From Glomus cerebriforme (lineage: Eukaryota; Glomeromycota; Glomeromycetes; Glomerales; Glomeraceae): a DNA stretch of 41,041 nt. The notes below the pieces were generated by a model. That model was not told the origin of the DNA and did no database searches. It was given only the letters and a program-made list of their open reading frames with translations. Positions 1-10,686 of this stretch are shown here, piece after piece (position 1 is the stretch's first letter; each line of letters begins with the position of its first letter). The position numbers were made by a program, and so were the translations under genes. Where the stretch lies: contig QKYT01000080.1 in assembly GCA_003550305.1 (NCBI GenBank), positions 14,179 through 55,219 of the forward strand. The letters run 5' to 3'.

Positions 1-216
1 TTTTGGAATTTTGTGTAACTCAAAACTTCGATTTTCGAGAGAAATAAAATTGCCTTTTTTGGGTTGTGTATCGTTACACTGATTCCAAATAAGGAAATTC
101 CGGCCGGCGTTATAAAATTTGCTAAAATTAGAAGTGTGACGAATAATATGTGACAAATAGGCTTTTTCATGCCGAAAAAATTCTGTCCCTAGAATAAATA
201 GTAAAAAATGGAAAAC

Positions 217-1768
217 TAGGGATGTGACACGGAGGTGACAAATTATTTGTATATGAAGTCACGTGACAGGGTCGCCATGGCGACCGAGTCGCCAATTCCT
301 TTTTTCCTTAAATAAATATTTACTAATATTCTTTCTTTTGTAAGTTTGGGTCTTTAGATATGAGACTTCAAAATAGGTTTGTAGTAAAAGGGAAGGGGTA
401 TTAAAAAAAACATTACTAATGTAAATATGTAATGTTCTTTTTTTCTTATAGATTCAGATTCAACTTGAATTTCAAAGATTAGGACTTCAGTTTCAGAATT
501 CGACCTGGACTTTAAAGGTTTGTATTGGGAGAGATAGATAGATTTTTTTTTGTTAGAGAAACATTACTAATGTAATATTTCTTTTTTTTTTGTAGGACTT
601 CAGCTTCAGATTCAACCTAGACTTTAAAGGTTTGTATTGGGGGGAGATAGATATAGGTTTTTTTTATTAAAAAAATGTTACTAACATAACATTTCTTACT
701 TTTTTTGTAGGACTTTAGTTTCAGATTTGACCTGGACTTTGAAGATTTGTATTGGGAAAGTTAGATATAGATTTTTTTTATTAAAAAATGTTACTAATGT
801 AATGTTTCTTACTTTTTTGTAGGATTTTAGCTTTGAATTTGATCTGGACTTCGAAGGTTTGTATCGGGAGAGATATAATTTTTTTTTATTAAAGAAACGT
901 TACTAATGTAATATTTCTTTTTTTTTGTAGAACTTCAGCTTCAGATTCAACCTAGACTTTAAAGGTTTGTATCAGGGAGTTATAATTTTTTTTATTAAAG
1001 AAACATTACTAATATAATATTTCTTACTTTTTTGTAAGACTTTAGCTTCAGATTCGACCTGAACTTCGAAGGTTTGTATTGAGGAAAATAGATAGATTTT
1101 TTTTAGAGAAACATTACTAATGTAATGTTTCTTTCTTTTTTGTAAAACTTTGGTTTTAGATTCAACCTGAACTTTGGTTTGTATTGGGGAAGATAGATAT
1201 AGGTTTTTTTTATTAAAGAAACGTTATTAACGTAATATTTCTTACTTTTTTGTAAGATTTCAGCTTCAGATTCGACCTGAACTTCAAAGGTTTGTATTGG
1301 GAAAGATAGATATAGGTTTTTTTTATTAAAGAAATGTTACTAATGTAACATTTCTTACTTTTTTTGTAGAACTTCAGCTTCAGATTCGACCTGGGCTTTG
1401 AAGAGTTGTATTGGAGAAGATAGATATAGATTTTTTTTATTAAAGAAATGTTACTAATATAATATTTCTTACTTTTTGTAGGACTTTAGCTTCGGATTTG
1501 ATCTGGACTTTGAAGATTTGTATTGGGAGAGATATAATTTTTTTTATTAAAGAAACGTTACTAACATAACATTTCTTACTTTTCGACTTTAGATTCGACC
1601 TGGACTTTGAAGGTTTGTATTGGGAAAGATATAATTTTTTTTATTAAAGAAATATTACTAATGTAATGTTTCTTACTTTTTTGTAAGACTTCAGCTTCAG
1701 ATTTGACCTGGACATCACAAGCCGAAGGAAGTGAAGTAACAATAGATGACGACGATTATAACACTATG
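217..1768 (+). repeat. Intron-shaped tandem array A, beside a hAT-like left end
   Basis: About twelve direct repeats of 105-115 bp. Each unit has a 34-nt segment (consensus GACTTCAGCTTCAGATTCGA then CCTGGACTTTGAAG), a donor-like GTTTGTATTGGG, the branch-like TTACTAAT, and a tract ending TTTTTTGTAG. The branch motif lies in an inverted repeat (AAACATTAC/GTAATGTTT). Some units carry a weakened donor (GATTTGT). To the left, TAGGGATGTGACACG at 217 fits the hAT terminal pattern YARNG and is followed by a 16-bp palindrome at 270-285. No right terminus or target duplication was found. The last unit runs into a non-repeated exon-like stretch (about 1710-1768) that encodes an acidic peptide and ends at GTAAGTT. 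The array is seen directly; splicing is an inference. Confidence 0.8.
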
Positions 1769-2990
1769 GTAAGTTATTTGAAAATATCATTTATTAATAA
1801 TACATTTGCTGAACNTNGAATTGACAAATATNACANAATATTTTANATCGNTAATTTGNATAGGAATTTTTTAAATTAAAAGAACTTAGAAAAGTTTTAA
1901 TACTGAGTTTTAATACTGCTAAAAATATTTTATTACAAAATATATCAAAATTTTCACAAAATAAAAAATATTTAGTTTTAAATACAATTTTATTAAAATN
2001 ATAATAATAAACAGAAATATAGTAAAAATTTACAAATGAAGTTATTTCGAAGATTTGCTTTATAAAATTTTGCACAGATTTTTAATACTTAAATAATCTG
2101 TGTAGAAATCATAAAATTTTTTTTTTTGAAGTTTGATGATATGTCTGAAGATCTGTACAGGATTATCATATTGCAGACTTGCGCAGATCTGCAGACTAAA
2201 AAATTTGCCGATAATCTGTAAAAAATATAAAAATATAATATTTTGTAGTTGAAAAGAATCTTTAAAATAAATGGTCATATTTACATAATATTTAAAGTGC
2301 AATAAGCCAATAACTAAATATTTATAAAGGTAGAGATTATAAAATACTTAAAAACTTATATTTCAAGATTCAAATAACATTATTTAAGCATAAGTAAAAA
2401 TGAAAAATTTTTTTGTATGTTATACAAAATAAATTAATTAATGATCAGCAGTACTAGGGACATCTCAGCTGATTAATAATAATACAAATTATTTTAATGT
2501 TTTTAAAATTCTAATTTTTCTAATAAAATTTAAAATATAATAATCAATATTTATTTAAATTTCATATAATTTTTGGCAAAAATACATTTTAATTTAATAA
2601 TTAACTTTACTTATACTATAAAAGTAAAGTTAATTATTAAACATTTAGGAGTATATTTGTGCAATAATTATTTTAATTTATAGGTGATTGATAACTTGTT
2701 ACCAGATATTGTATATATATATTACAATTTTTTTTAAAGAAAAAAAAAGCTAAAAAAGATATAAAAAGAGAAAAAAAAACAAATGAAATAAAAATTGTAT
2801 GCAAAATTTATTTTATAGTAGTAGTTCACTTAAACTTAGTTATTTTAACCAGATTAAAAGATTATTAGAATTCAAAATAAGCTGAATGTAAATAAAACTT
2901 GTAATCATATGATATTTATATTAGTAGATTATTATTGTTTCTATAGTAGCTTTACTTTATTTATATGACTTTCAAATTCCAGCCAGTAAA
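1769..2990. other. AT-rich intergenic stretch without a recognisable gene
   Basis: Very AT-rich DNA with scattered ambiguous bases at 1815-2000. Open frames here are low-complexity and unlike known proteins. Two structured pieces occur. At 2072-2103 there is a short inverted repeat (CACAGATT/AATCTGTG), followed to about 2230 by a cluster of GATCTGCAGA-like motifs that resemble the subterminal repeats of transposons elsewhere in the window. At 2576-2662 there is a hairpin element, listed separately. Confidence 0.6.
2576..2662. repeat. Small hairpin element (MITE-like)
   Basis: A perfect 19-bp inverted repeat (TTAATAATTAACTTTACTT at 2594-2612 and its complement at 2622-2640) with a 9-nt loop. 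Imperfect similarity continues outwards (GGCAAAAATACATTTTAA on the left; GCACAAATATACTCC when the right side is complemented). This suggests a tiny foldback element of about 87 bp. No clear target duplication was found. Confidence 0.5.
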
Positions 2991-3020
2991 ATGATAACAT
3001 ATGTTTAACATTTTAATAAA

Positions 3021-5255
3021 TTATTGTTGTTGCTGTTTTGGTTTACCAACCTTTAAAAATGCACCACCACCAAAATATCTATCATTGGCTTCCTTTACTT
3101 TCTTTTGTGCTTCCTCTGGGTTGATAAGTTCAATGCCTTGTACAGGAGTGAATGCAAGAGATGATGATAAACCTGAAGTAGCTCCAGAAGAACCAAGAAA
3201 TTGATGTCTTTTAGGTGCTTTAGCTAAATATTGTTTGGGATAAAAAATATATAAGTTATTAAAATATTTATTCAAACCCATAAAAAATACGATAAACATT
3301 AATCAACATACCTTTGACTCTAGGATCAGCTACCGAAGCACGAATTTTACCCGAATTTTGCCCAATTAAACCCAAACCCTTTGTCTTATCAAATGATCCA
3401 GTTTCATCCTCTGCAACACCAAATGCCATTCTATTTTGAGCCTTGCGCAATTCCGTAATTGCATAAGCTTCTTTCATTCGTCGTACCCTAAATAAATAAA
3501 AAATATTCATAATCATCATATGAATAAATAATTCACAATCTTAATAATATTTATCCAAAAACCTACTTCTTTCCAGCTCTCCTTTTTTTTGGACCCTCAT
3601 CAGGTACAGGTAAGGGCTTGACAGTCTTAGTAGGAGGCGGTTCTTGCAACTTTTCAAGTTTTTTATCAATTTGTTCACGTAAAGATCTTCCAAATGATCC
3701 TTAATGATAATTTATATAAGAAAAAATTCGTATTTAATAGCTAAACAATATTTAAACATACCATCAGGCGATTCATGCATTCGATCCATTCTTGCAGCCA
3801 AAGTACACCTAAAAATCCAACGTTAAGTAGATTTGATAATAAAATATGAATATGATACACATTCTTGAACATACTTAGATGCAACAATCTTTTGTGCTTT
3901 ACTTCTGAGATCCTGTGGAGTCCTTTGGATCAATTCTGATTGAAACAAATATCCAGTATGCCTAGGCGTTGATGCACTAGAAAATCCAGTACTAGTCTTC
4001 TTCTGTACACCAAGCAGCTAATAAATACAATAAGTAAATTCAAGTTAGGTCAAATTATATTGCAAGCAGCTAAAAATACATACATACCATAACATTGCAT
4101 GATGGCATCTTGCAAAGGGCCATTAATCCGCCAGCCTGTCCTAACATTTTAGCAGCGGTTGTACTTCCTACAATAGCCGAAAGGTTAGGCGCAATAAGTG
4201 TCATTTTAGATTCTACATATTCTAAAATCTATATTTAATAAGTAATGGTTAGTATGTATATCCATTTTTAATTAATTAACATGAATGTACGAACTTTTCT
4301 TTTGGCAGCATCCAATTCCAATGCCATATCGCAAGCGTCGCTAACAATCACACTCTCTTCATCGGTTAACTTTTGTCCGTTAGTAGTAGACCCTGTAACA
4401 GTAACTACCATAACAGTAGCAGATGGTAGGATAGATCTTAAGTCCACTTTAGTTAAATCCTATTATAATGGAAAAGGTTCCAATAGCAATAACGGTCGGT
4501 TGGTAGCTATTAAGAGAATAAAAATCATAATTTCCTGCTATATTGAATAGATTAGGAACATCTTGGTAAAATCTATAAAAATCACTAACCATTTCGTTTC
4601 CTATAGCCTTGACGGCTCTGGTGTAATCTAATGGATTAGGAACCAATGATTCCAATTCAGGAAATTTTTTAGCGTAATGATCTCTTATAAACTAAAGTAA
4701 TAATTAGACCCGAAGTAAGTAGAATTTTATTGAATCGATAAAACCTTCATTCAAATATCAACATTACCTTATGAACTACCAGAATTTCGTTATCAATGTC
4801 TACTGTCAAATTATTAGCTTGAACTATAAGTTTATATTCTGGATCTTCTTCGACAGGCCCCATTATTTGCGACTGGGAACGATTTGTATCTTTAGGATTT
4901 TCAATTTTCTAGTAGAGTATATACAAAATAAAAATAAATCAGCTATTTATGATAATTAAGAAGAATAGTATATTTTCAGACTAACCGTTAAGATATCTCT
5001 CATTTGTCTAGAACCAAGTAATTTGGCTACTTTCCTCACATCTTTAACAGATTTCATTTCGACTTCAATGTTTACATTTTTGTTTTCCTCTGGTTCATCG
5101 TCCTCTTCCATGTACTCTTCCTCCTCTAAATCCTCTAGATCTCGCATATTTGCATCTTCAAAATCATTATTATCGCTTTGATCCTCATCAACAACTTCTT
5201 CATCACGGGTAGATATAAAATCGGGATCTGCAAGTAACTCGTCTGCCAAAGACAT
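3021..5255 (-). CDS. PRP31: Pre-mRNA splicing factor Prp31 (U4/U6 snRNP)
   Basis: Prp31 is the U4/U6 snRNP protein that binds the 15.5K-U4 snRNA complex and bridges it to U5 in the tri-snRNP; it acts in the nucleus. Ten exons close in frame to 506 aa: 5255-4986, 4908-4768, 4691-4590, 4459-4295, 4228-4088, 4017-3875, 3808-3762, 3699-3567, 3487-3312 and 3223-3021. Human PRPF31 has 499 aa. The start [13 protein letters not shown] is typical of the family and is followed by an acidic stretch. The Nop domain includes [20 protein letters not shown] at about residues 237-256. The C-terminal part has the family segments [40 protein letters not shown] and VAFTP-like text. Intron 4 has an unusual GTTCGT donor and intron 7 ends in AAG. 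The gene looks intact and diverges from the TatD gene. Confidence 0.96.
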
Positions 5256-5382
5256 TGTTGAGAAATAAGTTTTTTAGCTTGCAAAATGAAATACTGTATG
5301 CAAATAAGTGACACAACCCGTGGAAACTGATCATCCATTAATAATAGCAATTCTATTGACTATCATACCATTGTTTTAACTC
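5256..5382. promoter_or_regulatory. Divergent promoter region of PRP31 and the TatD-like gene
   Basis: Only 127 bp separate the two opposed start codons, so both promoters must lie here or overlap the 5' ends. I see no clear TATA box or palindromic operator. Confidence 0.6.
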
Positions 5383-6436
5383 ATGGAAGCTAATTTCCTT
5401 TGGTCAGAGACTTGTGATGCTCATACTCATGCTCATGATGATTTGGAGCACCTTGAGGAAATTGGTAATTTGAAAACCAATAAGGTTTGTTTAATGGGAA
5501 CGCGATTAGAAGACTTGGATGTAGTTTCTAAACTTGCAACGGATTTTCAAGTGAAGGTCATACCTTGCTTTGGTATTGTGTTTCTTTCGCTTTATTTTAT
5601 TTTATAAAATATTTGTTCAATGGAAATTTATAATAAACCAAGATTTAAGATCTAATTATGTATAAAAAAAAGGATTTCATCCATGGTTTTGTCATTTACT
5701 TTCACTTGAGAATGAACCTGAAAGCAAATTTCATTATCAAACTATTTTAAAGGATATTGGTCCAAAAGATCCTTCAAGAAGTAATTACTTAGAGGAATTC
5801 ATTGATACCCTACCACTTCCTAAGCCATTTAATGTATGGTATAGCAAATTAGAAAATTTATTTGAAACATACCCGAATTCACTTCTAGGAGAAGTTGGAT
5901 TAGATAAAACATTTCGATTACGCGATCAACAATCAAAAAAACTTAGTCAAGTACAAACTACAATGCAACATCAAACAGTAATTTTTGAAAAGCAATTAGA
6001 TTTAGCAGCTAAATATAAACGTGCTGTTAGTATGCATTGTGTTCAATCTACAGGTGCAATAACTCAGTTGCTTGACAGAAGAATTAATAAACAGGAACCA
6101 CTTCCACCTCGTATATGCTTACATTCATTTGGAGGTTCTGTTGATACAATTAAATTTTTAACTAAACAAAAAAAGAAAAAGGAGGGAATTTCAGTAGATA
6201 TTTATTTCTCTTTTAGTTTTGTTATTAATGATAAATATGATAGATTACCTGATTTAATAAGAGCAGTTCCAGAGGATAGATTGTTAATTGAGACAGATTA
6301 TCATTCACCTTTTGGATTGGATGATTATATGGCGATGATCATTAAGTTGGTGAGTGAAGCCAAAGAATGGACTGAAGCAATGACTGTTGAAAAAACACGT
6401 AAAAATTTCGTAAAGTTTATTGGGGAGTCAGTTTAG
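5383..6436 (+). CDS. TatD-family metal-dependent hydrolase (Cut9-interacting protein Scn1-like)
   Basis: Two exons (5383-5572, 5673-6436) give 317 aa. The protein has the TatD amidohydrolase layout: DAHTHAH near the N-terminus (His14, His16), GEVGLDK (Glu137), SMHCVQ (His185), CLHSFGG (His214) and ETDYHSPFG (Asp272). These are the expected divalent-metal ligands of the TIM barrel, so an active phosphoesterase or deoxyribonuclease is likely. The FHPWF motif and the long insert before GEVGLDK fit the fungal branch that includes fission yeast Scn1, which interacts with the APC subunit Cut9; that link is family knowledge, not shown here. The intron ends in AAAAAAAG, a weak acceptor. A KQKKKKEGISVD segment replaces part of the usual barrel loop. 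Confidence 0.88.
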
Positions 6437-6491
6437 AAATTGAACAAATTTATATTACAAATTTTTCCTTTAGTAAATTAATATATTTTGT

Positions 6492-7647
6492 TTATATTTT
6501 ATAATCCCTTTTTACAATTTCATCAAATTTGTTTTTATCGACTACAAAATATCTCATATAATCAACTTCCAGAATATGCATTTTATTTCCAACTATGACA
6601 AGTGAATGTAATGGAGGACCAAAGTCTTCGGATAATAATTGATTTAATGTACCAGCTTTAATTAGTTGCTCCGTAAGAGAACCAAGGCGCGCAATACCTA
6701 TTGCCAAAGTTTCAGATGTGTAAGCTATAATTCAAATGGGAAGAAAAAAAAATTTTTTTTTTTAGAATATCTTCTCTTTCAAAGGTAATTAAAGTAGGAA
6801 TATAATAAATATCAATAGACCATTTTGTTTGCGGTTTTCTTCGATTTCTAATAATTGCTCGATTGCTTGGTTAATAGTCATATAACGTGGAGGTTCGTAT
6901 ATTTTCCTACCTCTGAATGAGAAAAAAAATGAGAAATAATAAATAATATTTATTTTAAATATATACGTGTTTAAATTTACCTTGCTAAATTTTCTATACT
7001 TTGTTCCTTTACTTTAATGTCTAATAAACAGAGAGTATGTAAACCCAAATTCCTATTTTCTTTAATTCTATCATAAAAACTATCAGGCCTCCAATTACTA
7101 GTAAATAAAGGTATAGAAATAGTTTGACCAAAATTATATAATTGTAATCCGCAAGCACCAACTGCATTCATTATTGAAGCATTATGTATTGTTTGAATTG
7201 GAATTGATAATTCTTTTGCTCTTATAATTAAATCCGCATGTGTTGTTGCACTATTCATTGTCATATGATTTATCAAAGAGATTAAGATTCTGTTAATAAT
7301 TTAGTAATAATAAAAAAAAAAAATCTTACCCAAACGGATCTCCTACCACTAAAAATGCTACGTTTATTTTATCAGCGTTTAACAAAATATCATCACTTTG
7401 CGATTCTACCATTTCTCTATCTGCTAATATAAGCTCTTTTTCATAAAGTTTTTCCTAATCGAAAATGAAATTAAAATAGAAGCTATCCAAAGAAAATAAC
7501 GATTATATTTACCAATTTCTCTTTGGGTACCATCAAGATACTGGTATATGCTTCTAAATATACCCGTTCGCATGATTTTATTGCTTCAAGGCCTTTCATT
7601 GTAATATCTTTCTCATCAGATAAACCTAAACCTATTATATAAAGCAT
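6492..7647 (-). CDS. DPH5: Diphthine methyl ester synthase (diphthamide biosynthesis, Dph5)
   Basis: Dph5 uses S-adenosylmethionine to methylate the modified histidine of translation elongation factor 2, the second stage of diphthamide synthesis in the cytosol. Five exons (7647-7513, 7454-7330, 7250-6981, 6912-6821, 6724-6492) give 284 aa; human DPH5 has 285. The N-terminus [20 protein letters not shown] is the characteristic SAM-binding start of this tetrapyrrole-methylase-fold family. [49 protein letters not shown] and [11 protein letters not shown] follow in the expected order. The fourth intron uses a poor donor (GTCTATTG), chosen because it keeps the frame and lands on the family sequence. 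The 3' end is 55 bp from the convergent TatD gene. Confidence 0.95.
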
Positions 7648-7997
7648 CTTTCAAGAGGCTATGAATAAAACAGATGGTTTTTTTTATATTTCTGATACTG
7701 TACCCGAAAAAAAATCCGAAATCATGGCTTAGTGAACATGCGCAGCAAACAAAATTGTATGATATAATTCCGCACGACCTATCTGATATTTATTACATTT
7801 TTACTAGCAAAAATCACGTGGAGTTGATAACTAGGTGTGCCGTAATCTAATTTTCGAAACGAGAAAAATCTTTTCTTAATTCTTATCAGTTATAATAAAT
7901 TTTTAATAACAAATTATCTATGTATGCTCACGTATAGTTAACGCTAAACATAAACTGAGCGGTTACGCATATCAAACTCATTTTTATCAAATAAATA
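7648..7997. promoter_or_regulatory. Divergent promoter region of DPH5 and ALG6
   Basis: This 350-bp stretch between opposed start codons has no ORF of note. It contains CACGTG at 7815-7820, the E-box core bound by bHLH factors such as Cbf1- or Ino2/4-like proteins. TCACGTGA recurs in the 5' regions of two other genes in this island. Confidence 0.5.
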
Positions 7998-10129
7998 ATG
8001 TCTGGAAGTTCTAAACCTGCCGATAATACCGAAATTGCTACTTTGAATGGTCGAGATCTCAGAGTGAGTTCACCGGCGGAGAGGTGGTTTAATTGGTTAG
8101 AACAAACGAATATAGGAAAATGGTCGGCAATAATAACATTATTATTTGGAATTTATGTAAGGTGGACCGTGGGCTTAAATCCATACTCTGGTAAGTTCAA
8201 TGATAAAACTCATGAACACCCCCAATTCATATGTTTAACACATTCATATATTTAATCTATCATTGAAGGTCAAAACATTCCGCCTATGTATGGAGATTAT
8301 GAAGCTCAAAGACATTGGATGGAATTAGCATTACATGTTCCAATAAATCAATGGTATTATTATGATTTAGAATGGTGGGGTCTTGATTATCCTCCATTAA
8401 CAGCTTACGTTAGCTGGATCTGTGGTAAAATGTACTGAATGATTCTTTATAATGCGCATATATCATTTTCTTGTATACTTACCCTTATCATTTTGATATA
8501 GAGGATCTATATTTAATCCAGATTGGTTTGCGTTAGATGTATCACGTGGGTTTGAAAATGAGGAAAGTAAATTGTTTATGCGGTCCTCTGTTTTGGCTCT
8601 TGAATATTTGATATATGTACCATCAGTTTTTGTGTTTGTAAATTGGTGGCTTGCCAATGAATCATGGAAAAAGCGCGTAAGTATTTTAATTATATGATTT
8701 CTTACATAATATTTACTAATTTGTTGCCTTTATTTAGGGATTAGCGGTATTATTTATTCTTCTTCAGCCTGCTTTAATACTAATAGATCACGGCCATTTC
8801 CAGTAAGTGATATCTATTTATTCTCGAAATTTTTTATTGATATTCCTATAACTTATGTCTTTTGATATAGGTATAATTCTGTGATGCTAGGACTTACTAT
8901 ATGGTCGTTGAATTGCTTTTTTTATGACTATGATGTTTTGGGAAGCATTTCCTTTTGCCTTGCATTAGGTTTTAAGCAAATGGCACTATATTTCGCTCCT
9001 TCTATTTTTGCTTATTTACTAGGAAAATGCATAAAAAATAGATCACAAGGGTGAGTCATAAATCTCAAATATTTTTGAATTTAAATTTAATGTTTATTTT
9101 TTAATCTCTTCCCAAAATCAATTATTAGAGTCTTCCTTTTTGTGAAGTTAAGTGTGACGGTGATTATCACGTTTGTTATCATGTTTTTCCCTTTTTTAAA
9201 TTCGATCGAACATATCTCGCAAGCTATTATTCGGATATTTCCTTTACAACGTGGATTGTATGAAGATAAGGTGGCCAATGTTTGGTGTGCCATAAATAGC
9301 ATCATCAAATTACGCGAAATGTTTAAAATCCATATATTAACAAGAATAAGGTAATATCTTGCTACGTTTTGTTTTTTTTTTAGTTTTTCAGATCGATTAT
9401 AAATCAGTTATTATAGTCGTGTTTTATTGTTTAGTTTATTTACAACACTGCTAGCTATTCTACCATCATGTATACATCTTGGTTTAAATCCCGACAAACA
9501 TCGACTTGTTTATTGTTTAGCGAATTCCGCATTGGCGTTTTTTATGTTTTCTTTCCAAGTTCATGAAAAATCTATATTATTGCCTGCGTTACCGATTACA
9601 CTATTAATTTTAGATGAACCGTTCTGGAGTAGTTGGTTTAATAACGTTGCTGTATTCAGGTAATAATATTTTTATATATATAAATTGTATTAAAATTTGC
9701 ATCTAATTTTATTGATCCGTTATTTTCTGATACAGCATGTTCCCTTTATTGAAAAAAGATCGGTTGATTCTACCTTACTTCGTTGTATGTCTTATGTGGA
9801 ATTGGATGGGATCTTTTGTTCAACAAGATGTGAAACCAATAGTATTAAGATATATATCTTGGGTAATTGTTATACTTGTAGACGTAAAGAGAAATATAAT
9901 TATTTCTAAACTTTGTGTTTTACAATAGGTGTCTTATATCGTGATGGCCGTAATTCATCTCTTGGATTTTAACATCGCTCCACCAAAAAGATATCCTGAT
10001 CTTTATATTGTATTAAATGTTACACATAGTGCTGGAATATATTTATTGATGCTTTTATACTTTAACTATAGGCAAATAATTTTGCCATATAATCTAGATG
10101 AGAAAAGGGGCAAGAGAAAGGCCGAATAA
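7998..10129 (+). CDS. ALG6: Dolichyl-P-Glc:Man9GlcNAc2-PP-dolichol alpha-1,3-glucosyltransferase
   Basis: Alg6 adds the first glucose to the lipid-linked oligosaccharide on the lumenal side of the ER membrane, using dolichyl-phosphate-glucose. Nine exons (7998-8190, 8269-8424, 8504-8676, 8738-8802, 8871-9050, 9129-9350, 9435-9659, 9736-9862, 9929-10129) give 513 aa, against 507 for human ALG6. The first lumenal loop carries [15 protein letters not shown] (the acidic pair that includes the catalytic base in this GT-C family) and [62 protein letters not shown] text and [13 protein letters not shown] follow. Many hydrophobic segments fit a polytopic membrane protein. Exon 3 uses the second of two adjacent AGs (8502-8503), as the frame requires. 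Confidence 0.96.
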
Positions 10130-10686
10130 ACTATCTAGAGGGAGATTGTATAGTAATAGCTTAACGAGAGTCACTACTGATTTTAAAAGTAGTTTAATTC
10201 TTAGAGTTTATTTTGATTCTTGTTTCGATGTTCGTCTTAAGAAATAATAATAAAGGTGAGTTGAAATGTTTTTTTTAATAGTATTATAGTTGCTCTTTAT
10301 CTATGTTTGCTCGCCGAAAATGCGCTTGTACAAGCACTAATTGAACAAACAGAAAAATGATGTACAAATTTTTCTGCCTGTAATTAGTGCGATATTAAAA
10401 ATATTCTTATAGCAAATGTTACAGGACCCTTATTCATAAGATTTTGAGTAATTGGGTAGTAGTTACTTTTGCACAATTTTAAAATTAATATTAGAAGCTT
10501 ATAAAATACTGTATATATGACGCGTCATCACAACGTGAAATAAAATGTCACGTGAATAATTATTAAAAAATTTCTTGCATTATATAATAATTAAGTTTTG
10601 TGCGATGTTTGACTTTTACCATAAAAAGGTAAGCTGTGGTTAAAAACTTTAATATAATTCTTTCTTATATCGATTTTAAAATTGAA
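10130..10686. promoter_or_regulatory. Intergenic region with two candidate transcription-factor sites
   Basis: This region separates ALG6 from the 413-aa gene. It holds a palindrome TGACGCGTCA at 10518-10527 (CRE/ATF-like bZIP site) and TCACGTGA at 10548-10555 (E-box), 20 bp apart and about 130-170 bp upstream of the next ATG. An imperfect hairpin at 10334-10390 (arms GCACTAATT/AATTAGTGC and CAGAAAAAT/ATTTTTCTG) may belong to the ALG6 3' region. Site identities are motif matches only. Confidence 0.45.

Noticed and set aside
330..1710. CRISPR-like direct repeat array
   Set aside because: The whole unit repeats, including the would-be spacers, and the genome is eukaryotic.
1794..2302. Two minus-strand frames of 80-93 codons
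   Set aside because: Low-complexity Phe/Ile/Tyr/Lys composition from AT-rich DNA, partly with ambiguous bases.
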